A DNA stretch of 64,000 bases from Chlorogloeopsis sp038404745. GTDB lineage: Bacteria; Cyanobacteriota; Cyanobacteriia; Cyanobacteriales; Nostocaceae. The notes beneath the pieces were generated by a model. The model saw nothing but the letters and a program-made list of their open reading frames with translations, had not been told where the DNA came from and did no database searches. The DNA lies in NCBI RefSeq assembly GCF_038404745.2, contig NZ_JAYKTT020000001.1, forward strand, positions 124,001 through 188,000. Reading direction: 5' to 3'. Both the position numbers and the translations under genes were made by a program. Of the stretch, positions 8,820 to 17,156 are shown piece by piece (position 1 is the stretch's first letter; each line of letters begins with the position of its first letter).

Positions 8820-8930
8820 TTAATTTTTAATTTCTTCAATCTTCTCTAGGGGCAAGCCAAGAGGTAATTGAGCAGCAACTGTTGGATAATTACTGTCTAA
8901 GTAGGCGCGAATGCGATTTAAAGCATTGAA
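8820..8930 (-). pseudogene. Short coding remnant, possibly SMI1/KNR4-like
   Basis: The minus strand encodes a 36-residue protein-like stretch (NALNRIRAYLDSNYPTVAAQ, then LPLGLPLEKIEEI) ending at a stop, with an in-frame stop just upstream and no start codon. The pattern of an amphipathic RI.AYL helix followed by LP.GL...EIEEI resembles the N-terminal part of SMI1/KNR4-fold proteins, many of which are immunity proteins. A GGTGCGTTA hairpin repeat lies directly upstream at 8951, which suggests that repeat insertion broke the gene. Identification is tentative. The rest of 8527-8996 shows no gene. Confidence 0.35.
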
Positions 8931-8950
8931 CCTTCATAGAAAAAACTTAA

Positions 8951-8976
8951 GGTGCGTTACACTGCGTTAACGCACC
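8951..8976. repeat. Short GGTGCGTTA hairpin repeat
   Basis: GGTGCGTTA and TTAACGCACC form a stem round a short loop. The words are those found inside the longer GTAGGGTG elements, so this looks like a solo end or a shorter relative. It lies just beyond the 3' end of ppx and could act as a transcript end. Confidence 0.5.
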
Positions 8977-8996
8977 CTATTTTATTCACCAATCGA

Positions 8997-10646
8997 CTAA
9001 CTAACTACAACAGCAGACGATTCCAAACTCGTCACTAATTCCACATTAAACTCTGCCTCAAAGACTCCTTTTTTGTAATCTAAACTCCAGAGTTCTAAGC
9101 CGCAGTCATCATCAGGACGAGATGGAAAAACTCGTATTCTAAATAGTCGTGAATCTGGATAAAATTCACATTTCAATTGCGTGATTGCTCCAATTTGTCG
9201 CCTATCTAAAGCAACTGCCAATCTTAAAATGGCACTCAATTGACTGACAAGTTGTCGGTGTTCTTTGTGCAGGAGATTGCGGAAATTTTCGTGCTTTTTC
9301 TTTGGCGGTGATTTGCGATGATAACGCGCTAAGTTGGCAATAATTTCGATTTCGGTTTCAGTATAGCCAAGTAATTCACCATTACGAATCAGATAGTAAG
9401 AGTGTTTGTGGTGAGAATCATGACTGACATAGTGACCACAGTTATGTAATATGGCAGCAGCCCAAAGCAGTTGCCTTTCCTCCGCTCCCCAATTGTGCAG
9501 GATACCTTGAGTTTGGTCAAATATACTGAGAGCAAATACTGCGACGCGATCGCTATGTTCTAAATTGACATGATATTTTTTGGCACTTTTGAGAACACTG
9601 CGTTGGCGTACTGAGCTTTGATAACGCAAACGATCTTCTATTAAGCTATGGGTGAGCATCCAATCTACAATCACTCCTTCCCGAAGTGAACGCTCACACA
9701 CTGTTAATGATTCTACTCCCAACAGACTCATTGCTTCCTGTAATATTACTGCGCCTGCCAGTATAACTTCTGACCGCTTTTCTGGCATACCGGGTATTGT
9801 CGCCCGTTCGGAGTTAGTCATTTTCCGCAAGCGATTTACCGAGTCTCGCAAATCTTTGAGACTAAGCTGATAGCCGTTGAGAGTATTAGGCACAAAACCT
9901 AATTTCTCTCTAGCATTGATTGCAGCCATTGTTTCGATAGTACCGGAAGTTCCTACCAAGCGAGGATATTCACCAAAGTGTAAGTTCGCCAATACCTCTT
10001 CTACAGAACGTTCCAGCATGCCGCGTGCATAGGCTTGCAGGTATTGAAATTCGACGTTGCTAACGGGATCTGTCGAGATCAATTCATTCGTGAGTCGAAC
10101 CGCACCAATTTTGGTACTAGTAAGGGTTCGCTCCTCATAACTGTCGCCCAAAATTATTTCTGTGGAACCACCGCCAATATCGATAATTACATGGGGCTGG
10201 TTGTTAAATTCCATCCCCGACAGCACACCCAAGTAAATCCGCCGTGCTTCTTCTTGCCCCGAAATCAAGTCAACGCTCAAACCCAACTCGACTTCTACCT
10301 GGTGTAAAAACTCTTTACCATTGGGGGCTTCCCGCACAGCGCTAGTTGCGACAGCAACGATTGTCTCGGCGTTGAGAGTTTTAGCTACTTCTTGGAAACG
10401 CCGCAAGCAAGCGATCGCTCTTTCAATCACTTCTGGTTTTAAACATCCAGTGACAAGATCGCGATCGCCCAGTCTCACAGTTTCTTTTTCTCTGCCGATA
10501 ATACTGAACGCTGGCAGTGTTGGTTCAATCTGCACAATTACCATGTGCAGAGAATTCGTTCCCAAGTCGATAGCAGCGATGATTCGCTGTTGCTTACCAG
10601 TTTGAGTTGGTGTACTCCCCCAGTTAGCAGAAACTAAATTCACCAT
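8997..10646 (-). CDS. ppx: Exopolyphosphatase (Ppx/GppA family)
   Basis: The enzyme removes terminal phosphate from polyphosphate, and some members hydrolyse pppGpp. The 549-aa length fits the cyanobacterial two-domain form. The N-terminal ASKHA fold shows the phosphate-1 loop AIDLGTNSLHMVIVQIEP and the phosphate-2 loop VIIDIGGGSTEIILG. The C-terminal half from about residue 330 is an HD-like helical domain (AAILHNCGHYVSHDSHHKHS). Start ATG 10646 (MVNLVSANWG). It is divergent from ubiA, so the 325-base gap should hold both promoters. Confidence 0.93.
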   Translation of the reverse strand: MVNLVSANWGSTPTQTGKQQRIIAAIDLGTNSLHMVIVQIEPTLPAFSIIGREKETVRLGDRDLVTGCLKPEVIERAIACLRRFQEVAKTLNAETIVAVATSAVREAPNGKEFLHQVEVELGLSVDLISGQEEARRIYLGVLSGMEFNNQPHVIIDIGGGSTEIILGDSYEERTLTSTKIGAVRLTNELISTDPVSNVEFQYLQAYARGMLERSVEEVLANLHFGEYPRLVGTSGTIETMAAINAREKLGFVPNTLNGYQLSLKDLRDSVNRLRKMTNSERATIPGMPEKRSEVILAGAVILQEAMSLLGVESLTVCERSLREGVIVDWMLTHSLIEDRLRYQSSVRQRSVLKSAKKYHVNLEHSDRVAVFALSIFDQTQGILHNWGAEERQLLWAAAILHNCGHYVSHDSHHKHSYYLIRNGELLGYTETEIEIIANLARYHRKSPPKKKHENFRNLLHKEHRQLVSQLSAILRLAVALDRRQIGAITQLKCEFYPDSRLFRIRVFPSRPDDDCGLELWSLDYKKGVFEAEFNVELVTSLESSAVVVS

Positions 10647-10971
10647 CTATTTTATTCTCTCTATTTAGGATGGTAGGAGCCGACAACGCCGATTAAACGG
10701 CACGAGTGTTGTGAAACAAATTTGTCTCAGATAGAAAGCCGGATAACTCTACCTGAGTGATAGAATTCACCCTGCTGCTTGCAACTCAAAGAACTATTTA
10801 GATTGATTCCAAGTTGCCACTTTAGATTTTGCTTTTATAAATATCAAATAACAAATATCAAATAAAATTATTCTAGATTATGTGAAGATGTGTGAACTGG
10901 GTCAGTTATCAGTTACCAGTTATTCAGTTTCCTTCCCTGTTCCTAGTCCTAGTCTAACTTTTGAGATTCCT
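10647..10971. other. Divergent intergenic region ppx/ubiA
   Basis: It holds a small stem GCCG-ATTAAA-CGGC near 10690, AT-rich sequence with repeated AAATATCAAATAA words near 10840-10865, and repeated CAGTTA words at 10902-10930. No defined promoter could be fixed. A longer frame for ubiA from GTG 10882 would run through the CAGTTA repeats and is not favoured. Confidence 0.4.
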
Positions 10972-11859
10972 ATGCTAACTACACCAGAATCCAAACAGGA
11001 ACCAACATGGCTTATGATCATCCGGCTTTTACGGTGGCATAAGCCAGAAGGGCGATTAATATTAATGATTCCTGCCCTTTGGGCTGTGTTTTTGGCAGGT
11101 GCTGGGAAACCACCTTTACCATTAGTTGGGGTGATTATTCTGGGAACCCTCGCCACAAGTGCTGCTGGCTGTGTAGTCAATGACTTATGGGATAGAGATA
11201 TAGATCCAGAAGTGGAAAGAACACGCGATCGCCCCCTTGCCTCCCGTGCGCTTTCGGTGAAAGTTGGTATCGTTGTTGCGTTGATAGCGCTCGGATGTGC
11301 AGCGGTTCTTGCTTTCTATCTTAACCCACTCTCATTTTGGTTGTCTGTGGCAGCAGTTCCAGTGATTTTGCTTTATCCAGGTGCTAAACGCGTATTTCCT
11401 GTACCGCAGTTGGTGCTTTCAATTGCCTGGGGTTTTGCCGTGTTAATTAGCTGGAGTGCAGTGACGCAGAACCTTTCCTTATCGGCTTGGCTACTTTGGA
11501 GTGCGACAGTACTGTGGACGCTAGGATTTGATACCGTCTATGCTATGAGCGATCGCGATGACGACAGGCGCATTGGTGTAAATTCCAGTGCTTTATTTTT
11601 TGGTAATTATGCTCCTATGGCAATTGGCATTTTCTTTGGTGGTACCGTCTTTTTTCTCGCCTGGCTAGGAATCACCATACACCTTCATCTAGCCTTCTGG
11701 ATTAGTATTGTCATTGCAACTACTGGCTGGATTTGGCAGTTTATTCGCTTAACTAAAGAAGACTTGCCTAACTCTATTTACGGTGAAATTTTTCGGCAAA
11801 ATGTTTGGATTGGTTTTATCGTCTTGGCTGGAATGATTATCGGCAGTTTTTCAATCTAA
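10972..11859 (+). CDS. ubiA: 4-hydroxybenzoate polyprenyltransferase (UbiA family, plastoquinone pathway)
   Basis: This membrane enzyme prenylates 4-hydroxybenzoate, the first committed step of plastoquinone-9 synthesis in cyanobacteria. The 295-aa product has both Asp-rich motifs for Mg-prenyl diphosphate: NDLWDRDIDPEVERTRDRPL and DTVYAMSDRDDDRRIG. About eight to nine membrane helices follow the UbiA pattern. ATG 10972 (MLTTPESKQEP) is chosen because the longer GTG 10882 start would encode residues from a simple repeat. The stop overlaps the end of the convergent kinase gene by 4 bases. Confidence 0.9.
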   Translation: MLTTPESKQEPTWLMIIRLLRWHKPEGRLILMIPALWAVFLAGAGKPPLPLVGVIILGTLATSAAGCVVNDLWDRDIDPEVERTRDRPLASRALSVKVGIVVALIALGCAAVLAFYLNPLSFWLSVAAVPVILLYPGAKRVFPVPQLVLSIAWGFAVLISWSAVTQNLSLSAWLLWSATVLWTLGFDTVYAMSDRDDDRRIGVNSSALFFGNYAPMAIGIFFGGTVFFLAWLGITIHLHLAFWISIVIATTGWIWQFIRLTKEDLPNSIYGEIFRQNVWIGFIVLAGMIIGSFSI

Positions 11860-13409
11860 TACATAATTTGAGGAACAGAGCCTGACGCTGCAACATACTG
11901 TAGCATCCGAGACTGTAATTGTAGATATTGTTGCTTCAACAAATTTTTGCTCAACTGTAGATAAGACGAAGCTGGTAGACGTTGACTCTGTTCTACCCAT
12001 CTTTTGAGCATTTGCCGCTGATCTAAAGCTATATAACTGCTCAAAACATTAGTGCAGAAATTTGGTACTTCTAGAGTAAAGAAAATCAAAGGATAGCGTT
12101 CATTTTCAGCCAAAGAACTCACTAGCTTATGATTGTGAGGATTTGTCATATCTAAGTAACAAGGTAGCCACTTAGAGCCAAATTCTCGACTGTAAAGTAA
12201 AGTCACCCACAGCAGCATTGGGTGAGGAGATGCGACAAAAATAAACTGGTTGCAACGCATTGAAGAGTTGTACTTGCTGATATTTTGCACAGACATCATC
12301 AGCAATAGCCCTGTCACCAAACCTTGTTCAGTCTCAACTAGCTGAGGAAAAACTATTTCCTGAATAGGTTTATCTTTAGGCCATACTAGCTTTTTACACG
12401 CTTGTTTTATCGGTAGTAACTCAGAATGCCCAACTGAGGAGGATGAAAAAGTAGGGGAGGCAGGTATCCCAACTTGAGCAGTACTGGCGGGTGATTGTGG
12501 TGGAGATGGAGAAGACAGTTTCTCTGCCAGAATTTCCAATATTTTAAGAACTTCACCCAAATTTTGAGGGCGATCGCTGGCTGATTTTGCCAAACAAGCC
12601 ATAATTAAATCATTCAGTTTCTCTGGCAGTTTGAGATTGGGATTAATATCGGCGATCGTCCGTGGTGGTTGAAAGTGATGAGCTTTATACCAAGCGCCAA
12701 AAAAATCAGTTTCTGGTTGCCAAGGTTTCTGCCCTGTCAGCATCTCAAACATCATCACCCCCAAACTATAAATATCAGAACGACTATCTAATTCATTACC
12801 GTCTAATTGTTCTGGTGAGCAGTAGGGTAAAGTGCCATGAAAGCTCTTACTAGTGCCTATTGTGTTTTGTGTAGTTAAAAATTTAGCAATTCCAAAATCT
12901 AAAATTTTGACTAACTGACCCAATATCGGATCAGGGACAACTAATATATTAACTGGCTTGATATCTCTATGTACAAGTGGATAAGTTTTACCGTCTATAT
13001 TAATACCTTGATGAGCGCACTGCAAACCCAAACAAATCTGGCGGCAAATAGCAATAAATATCGGCAATGGTGTAGGAATCAAATCTTTTAAAATCTTGCC
13101 GCATAAATATTCCATTACATAGAAAGGTTTACCATTTTCACTTACACCATAATCTGTTACCTTAACTATATGTAAACTCTGTTGACTTAATGCTGCACAA
13201 ATGCGAGCTTCGCGAGCAAAGTCTTGTTGCATCTTACCTTCTGAAAAAGTCTGAGACAAGAATTTAATCGCAACTGATATTCCTCCTAGCAAAAGATCCT
13301 CTGCCAGAAAAACTTCTCCCATACCTCCTCTACCAATTATTTTTTTTAATTGATAACGTTTGGCAAGCAACCCTAGATTGTTTGTAGGGTTAAACGAACT
13401 AATATTCAT
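11856..13409 (-). CDS. Serine/threonine protein kinase with unknown C-terminal domain
   Basis: This 517-aa protein starts with a full Hanks-type kinase domain (about 18-290). The Gly loop is GRGGMGEVF (26-34), the ATP Lys is in VAIKF (Lys49), the catalytic loop is VHRDIKPVN (Asp149) and the Mg motif is DFG (171-173); SRSDIYSLGVMMFEMLTGQ follows. A Pro/Ser-rich linker (about 300-335) leads to an unrecognised 180-aa domain with WPKDKPI, LLWVTLL and FFTLEVPN. The same domain ends the next gene upstream, so these are tandem paralogues. No membrane segment is visible, so the protein should be cytoplasmic. Confidence 0.92.
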   Translation of the reverse strand: MNISSFNPTNNLGLLAKRYQLKKIIGRGGMGEVFLAEDLLLGGISVAIKFLSQTFSEGKMQQDFAREARICAALSQQSLHIVKVTDYGVSENGKPFYVMEYLCGKILKDLIPTPLPIFIAICRQICLGLQCAHQGINIDGKTYPLVHRDIKPVNILVVPDPILGQLVKILDFGIAKFLTTQNTIGTSKSFHGTLPYCSPEQLDGNELDSRSDIYSLGVMMFEMLTGQKPWQPETDFFGAWYKAHHFQPPRTIADINPNLKLPEKLNDLIMACLAKSASDRPQNLGEVLKILEILAEKLSSPSPPQSPASTAQVGIPASPTFSSSSVGHSELLPIKQACKKLVWPKDKPIQEIVFPQLVETEQGLVTGLLLMMSVQNISKYNSSMRCNQFIFVASPHPMLLWVTLLYSREFGSKWLPCYLDMTNPHNHKLVSSLAENERYPLIFFTLEVPNFCTNVLSSYIALDQRQMLKRWVEQSQRLPASSYLQLSKNLLKQQYLQLQSRMLQYVAASGSVPQIMY

Positions 13410-13457
13410 TGTTTCAACCTCTACGATATCTATAAGGTTAAAAATTAAATTTTATAA

Positions 13458-15101
13458 TTATCTATCTTGATTGGAATAACGCAAAAATAAATTTAAAAAA
13501 ATATCGATCCATTTATCAAACCATGTTTTACCAACTAGCTCTCCTTGTTTATGTTGTTCTGCTAAACTTTGCATAATTTCTGATTTCATATTTTCATATT
13601 CCGTTTTCAATATAGCTTTACTTTCATTGAATGAAATTACAGTGTCTGGTTTGTACCTCATCTCCAAATAATCTAATAATTGCTGACGCTGAACGGCAGT
13701 TAGAGATAAAGTAATTACATTATTGCAATGATTTGGTTCTTCTAATGTAAAAAACAGCAGATGATAGTAGCCAAGTGCTGCTAAAGAATGTACTAGATTG
13801 TATCCTTGATTATCTTTTAAATCTAAAAAATAAGATAACCATCTTGTCAATTGAACTTGTACATCAGATAAGACAGTAATCCATAATAAAACTGGATAAA
13901 GATTTTTTTGAAATATAAATTCTACACAATTATTTTTATTTAAAAAGCTAGCTATTTCCTTTTGGGGTAACATCGCCCAAAAAGTTGGGATAGAGCTTTG
14001 TTGTGTGTGGAGCAAATGTGGAAAACAAATAGAAGCTATTGGTTTATTTTTAGGCCACTTTTTTTGCAAACAAAGTTTTTCTGACCATGAAGTTACAGGT
14101 ACTAATTGTACTAGCTCTTTATTTTGATAACTATTACTATTAACAGCAATATCTCTATCTTGTTGACGCTGAATATATTCTAAAGCTACTAATATTTGGT
14201 TGACATTTTGAGGTCGATTTCTTACTTCTTTAGCTAAACAACCAATGACTAAATTTTTTAATTTTTGCGGTATTTTTAACTGAGGAGCAACTTCCTCAAA
14301 AGCAGGTGGTGTTTCAAAACGATGAGCTTGATACCAATCACCGAAAGAATGACTTTTGATTTGAAACGGATGTTTGCCTGTTAACATTTCAAACATCAGT
14401 ACACCTAAACTGTAAATATCAGAGCGCACATCCAATAGTTTGCGTCCTTCCATATGTTCTGGAGAACAGTAAGGTAAACTACCTATAAAAGACTCTGTTA
14501 TAGTCATTCCAGAACGTTCACTTAAAAACTTGGCAATTCCAAAATCTAGAATCTTTACAATTTTATGTTTTTGGTGATCTTTACTACCTTCACTTAAAAA
14601 AATATTTTCTGGCTTAATGTCTCGGTGAACAATTGGATAAATTTCTCCTTTGAGATTTACACCTTGATGAGCGCATTGTAAACCTAAACAAATTTGATGA
14701 CAAACAATTAAAAAATTTGATAAATCCAATGGTTCAATTTTAAGAATATTTTTTAGATTTTTTCCTTGCAAATACTCCATTACATAAAAAGGAACTTTAT
14801 CTTCAGTTACACCATAGCTTAATACTCGAACAATATGTGTACTTTTGCGACCTAATTGAGCACCAATAAAAATTTCTCTAGCAAATCTTTGAGACATTTG
14901 CTGATTTACTAAATTCATAGACAAAAGCTTAACTGCAACTGGTATATTACCTTTAGCAGAATCTTCTGCTAGATATACTTTTCCCATACCTCCTTTACCA
15001 ATTAAATCTTTAATTAAATAGCGATTGTTTAGAAATTTTCCAATATAAACATCTAACTCTATTTTTTGTAAATTCTTATTGTTAATATCATTTTGGGACA
15101 T
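13458..15101 (-). CDS. Serine/threonine protein kinase, tandem paralogue
   Basis: The domain order matches the downstream kinase: kinase core (GKGGMGKVYLAED, VAVKLL, VHRDIKPENIF, LDFGIAKFL), then a shared C-terminal domain (WPKNKPI, LLWITVL, FFTLEEPNHC). The Gly loop, Lys, Asp and DFG are all intact, so both copies should be active. ATG 15101 (MSQNDINNKN) is chosen; TTG 15122 would add seven residues. The two genes are 48 bases apart on one strand and probably form an operon. Base composition is clearly more AT-rich than in the downstream paralogue. The C-terminal domain may sense or bind a substrate, but nothing in the sequence shows what. Confidence 0.9.
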   Translation of the reverse strand: MSQNDINNKNLQKIELDVYIGKFLNNRYLIKDLIGKGGMGKVYLAEDSAKGNIPVAVKLLSMNLVNQQMSQRFAREIFIGAQLGRKSTHIVRVLSYGVTEDKVPFYVMEYLQGKNLKNILKIEPLDLSNFLIVCHQICLGLQCAHQGVNLKGEIYPIVHRDIKPENIFLSEGSKDHQKHKIVKILDFGIAKFLSERSGMTITESFIGSLPYCSPEHMEGRKLLDVRSDIYSLGVLMFEMLTGKHPFQIKSHSFGDWYQAHRFETPPAFEEVAPQLKIPQKLKNLVIGCLAKEVRNRPQNVNQILVALEYIQRQQDRDIAVNSNSYQNKELVQLVPVTSWSEKLCLQKKWPKNKPIASICFPHLLHTQQSSIPTFWAMLPQKEIASFLNKNNCVEFIFQKNLYPVLLWITVLSDVQVQLTRWLSYFLDLKDNQGYNLVHSLAALGYYHLLFFTLEEPNHCNNVITLSLTAVQRQQLLDYLEMRYKPDTVISFNESKAILKTEYENMKSEIMQSLAEQHKQGELVGKTWFDKWIDIFLNLFLRYSNQDR

Positions 15102-15122
15102 AAAGTTTTTTCGATTCTCCAA

Positions 15123-15810
15123 TTATTCAGTCAAGTAAATAAAATATTTTTTACTTGATTTTACTAAAATAAATAAATATTAAAGTTTAATAGATTCATT
15201 TAAAAATAAATAGAAAATAATCATAACTTTTTACTAAAGCCATCTTGAAAAAGATATAAAGGTTTGTAAACCTTATTTAACACAAATATTAGTTAATAAG
15301 TATGAGAAAAACCACTGAAACTCAAAGATTTATAAAAATTTTCTTGCTGGAATCAGTGTATTTACTATCTTTAAATAGTAAGTATAAATGCTATTAATTG
15401 ATCAGCACATATAAAACTCTCGTTACCAGGTTCAACCTGGTAACGAGAACTAGAACACAAGAAGCCCTTTCAATTGTGTGGCGTAGACGCCCATTAGATG
15501 CTTTTTTCGTAAGGTTTTACGTTAGCTAGCGGCTTCTTCCCACATGGTAGGGTACAAGATATCACATCACTAAGTATTGATACGTGTATTGTTATGATGA
15601 AAGCAATCTATATAGAGATGCAAGCACCACTCTAAGCACAGTTAATGGTATTAGATTTTAGATTAATATTGTTAGGAAAAAGCTAAAATACTTAAATATT
15701 AACCCCTCAACCCATTTTCTGTAATTAAATGATTATCTGGGTGAAAATTATATCAATCAACAACAAGTACAATAATTGCTTATTGCAGATATTCCCCAAA
15801 GAAGAATCAA
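15123..15810. other. Long AT-rich intergenic region with structured segments
   Basis: This 688-base gap has no supportable gene. It holds the perfect hairpin at 15418-15448 and an 80-base segment bounded by AAGAAGCC (15459-15466) and GGCTTCTT (15531-15538), with internal GGCGTAGACGCC-like pairing. The rest is A/T-rich. A small RNA is possible, but no known family was recognised. Confidence 0.4.
15418..15448. repeat. Perfect 13-bp hairpin
   Basis: TCTCGTTACCAGG and CCTGGTAACGAGA pair without mismatch around the loop TTCAA. There is no T-run on either strand, so it is more likely a dispersed palindromic repeat or RNA-processing site than a simple terminator. The 48913 palindrome (core CCAGGCTTAAGCCTGG) is a similar type. 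Confidence 0.6.
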
Positions 15811-17016
15811 TTAGTGTTGGGAATTTGGCACTAAACGAAGACGACGCAATAATCTGAGGAAAGGGGCTTCTATCTTGAGTCTAAAGGCTAATATTTGGGT
15901 ACGTTGAAGGGCATTAAAATTATTGTCGCTTACAAGGATTAATGAGCGTTGTCCATTGGGTAATTTAGAACCAAAAGTTAAACCTTCGATGTTATCTAAC
16001 AAGACATCAACTTTTCTCAAATCTAACAGCAGTTTTTTCTGAACAGGTTTGATTTTTTTAGTATCTACAGCTAAAAGACTGTTAATCTGATGAATGTCAG
16101 AGGCAGTTGTCAAGTCAAATTGAAAGAGCGCAATATAAAACCCTAATCCAGTAAAATGACGTTCTAAACTCAAGAATTTTCCTTGATTATCTAAGGCTAA
16201 TAAATCAGTAAGCCCACCCATAAATTTGCGAGAAAAATTCAGAAATGGAGCAACAGTTTCTGTTAAGTAAAGAAATTCTTTTTCTGGCTGATGGGTAAGT
16301 AAGTTATATTGCACAATCCGACAAGGGCTACCAGTGTTTGGCTTTACTTCTGAACCATCTTGAATAAGAGCATTTTCTGTGGCTGTGAACAAATATTTTT
16401 CATTTGGTGTGATAGTAAGGCTTTCAAAAGCTAAATTGTTGCGGATACCCTGCTTACCATTTTGATGTGGCAAAAATTTTTTAGGTATGGGTAGTGTTGA
16501 GATTTCTCTTCCTGAAGCTAGAGAAAACTCTTTTATAAATGGCTCAATTAATCTATTAACATCACCTTCAGAAGAAATAAACACATTTGCCTTTTTATTT
16601 AAAGCAATACCTTCTGGATCGATACTACCAGCACTAAAGTTTGTACCAGCTTTATTGAGTAATGGAGAAACAGCAACAGGAATCACATCGCCATCCCTAA
16701 GTAAACCTTTGCTCAAATCAATTTTCAGAGTGTAAATGCGAGCAGCAGATTTATGACTACGGTCATCAGAAATGGCATAATAAAGGTCGTTTTTAGCATC
16801 ATAAGTAATACCAGATAATCCTCCTAATTCAGTATTTTGAAATGATAATCCTGTAGGTAAAGTGGCAGAACCAATAAAATCTATATCTGTTATTTCAACA
16901 GCATTTGAGGTTATATTGCCTAAGAAGAGGCTAGGAATTAAAATTAGTATAATTAGTAGAAAAAAATAAATAATGTGTGGAAATTTCCAGATTTTTTTGA
17001 ATAAGTACATCGGCAT
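15811..17016 (-). CDS. Exported phytase-esterase-like family protein
   Basis: The protein of about 401 aa has a hydrophobic N-terminal segment (HIIYFFLLIILILIPSLFLG) and a beta-propeller-like body matching proteins annotated as having the esterase-like activity of phytase: ELGGLSGITYDAKNDLYYAI, SIDPEGIALN, NNLAFESLTITPNEKYLFTA and NIEGLTFGS. The repeated D-x-E-G and L/G-SG-ITYD blades are typical. It should be periplasmic or extracellular. ATG 17016 (MPMYLFKK) is preferred; the frame continues to GTG 17049. The true substrate of the family is not established. Confidence 0.78.
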   Translation of the reverse strand: MPMYLFKKIWKFPHIIYFFLLIILILIPSLFLGNITSNAVEITDIDFIGSATLPTGLSFQNTELGGLSGITYDAKNDLYYAISDDRSHKSAARIYTLKIDLSKGLLRDGDVIPVAVSPLLNKAGTNFSAGSIDPEGIALNKKANVFISSEGDVNRLIEPFIKEFSLASGREISTLPIPKKFLPHQNGKQGIRNNLAFESLTITPNEKYLFTATENALIQDGSEVKPNTGSPCRIVQYNLLTHQPEKEFLYLTETVAPFLNFSRKFMGGLTDLLALDNQGKFLSLERHFTGLGFYIALFQFDLTTASDIHQINSLLAVDTKKIKPVQKKLLLDLRKVDVLLDNIEGLTFGSKLPNGQRSLILVSDNNFNALQRTQILAFRLKIEAPFLRLLRRLRLVPNSQH

Positions 17017-17156
17017 GATATGACGAAAAAATCTAAAATTCAACAACACAATATCATGGCTAATCTATATCAGCAATTAGCTATTATTGAGTAAAATTCA
17101 GAGCAGATTTGAAAAATTTTAGGACTTACGCACTGAGTTTGTCTCTCAAGTCTGCT

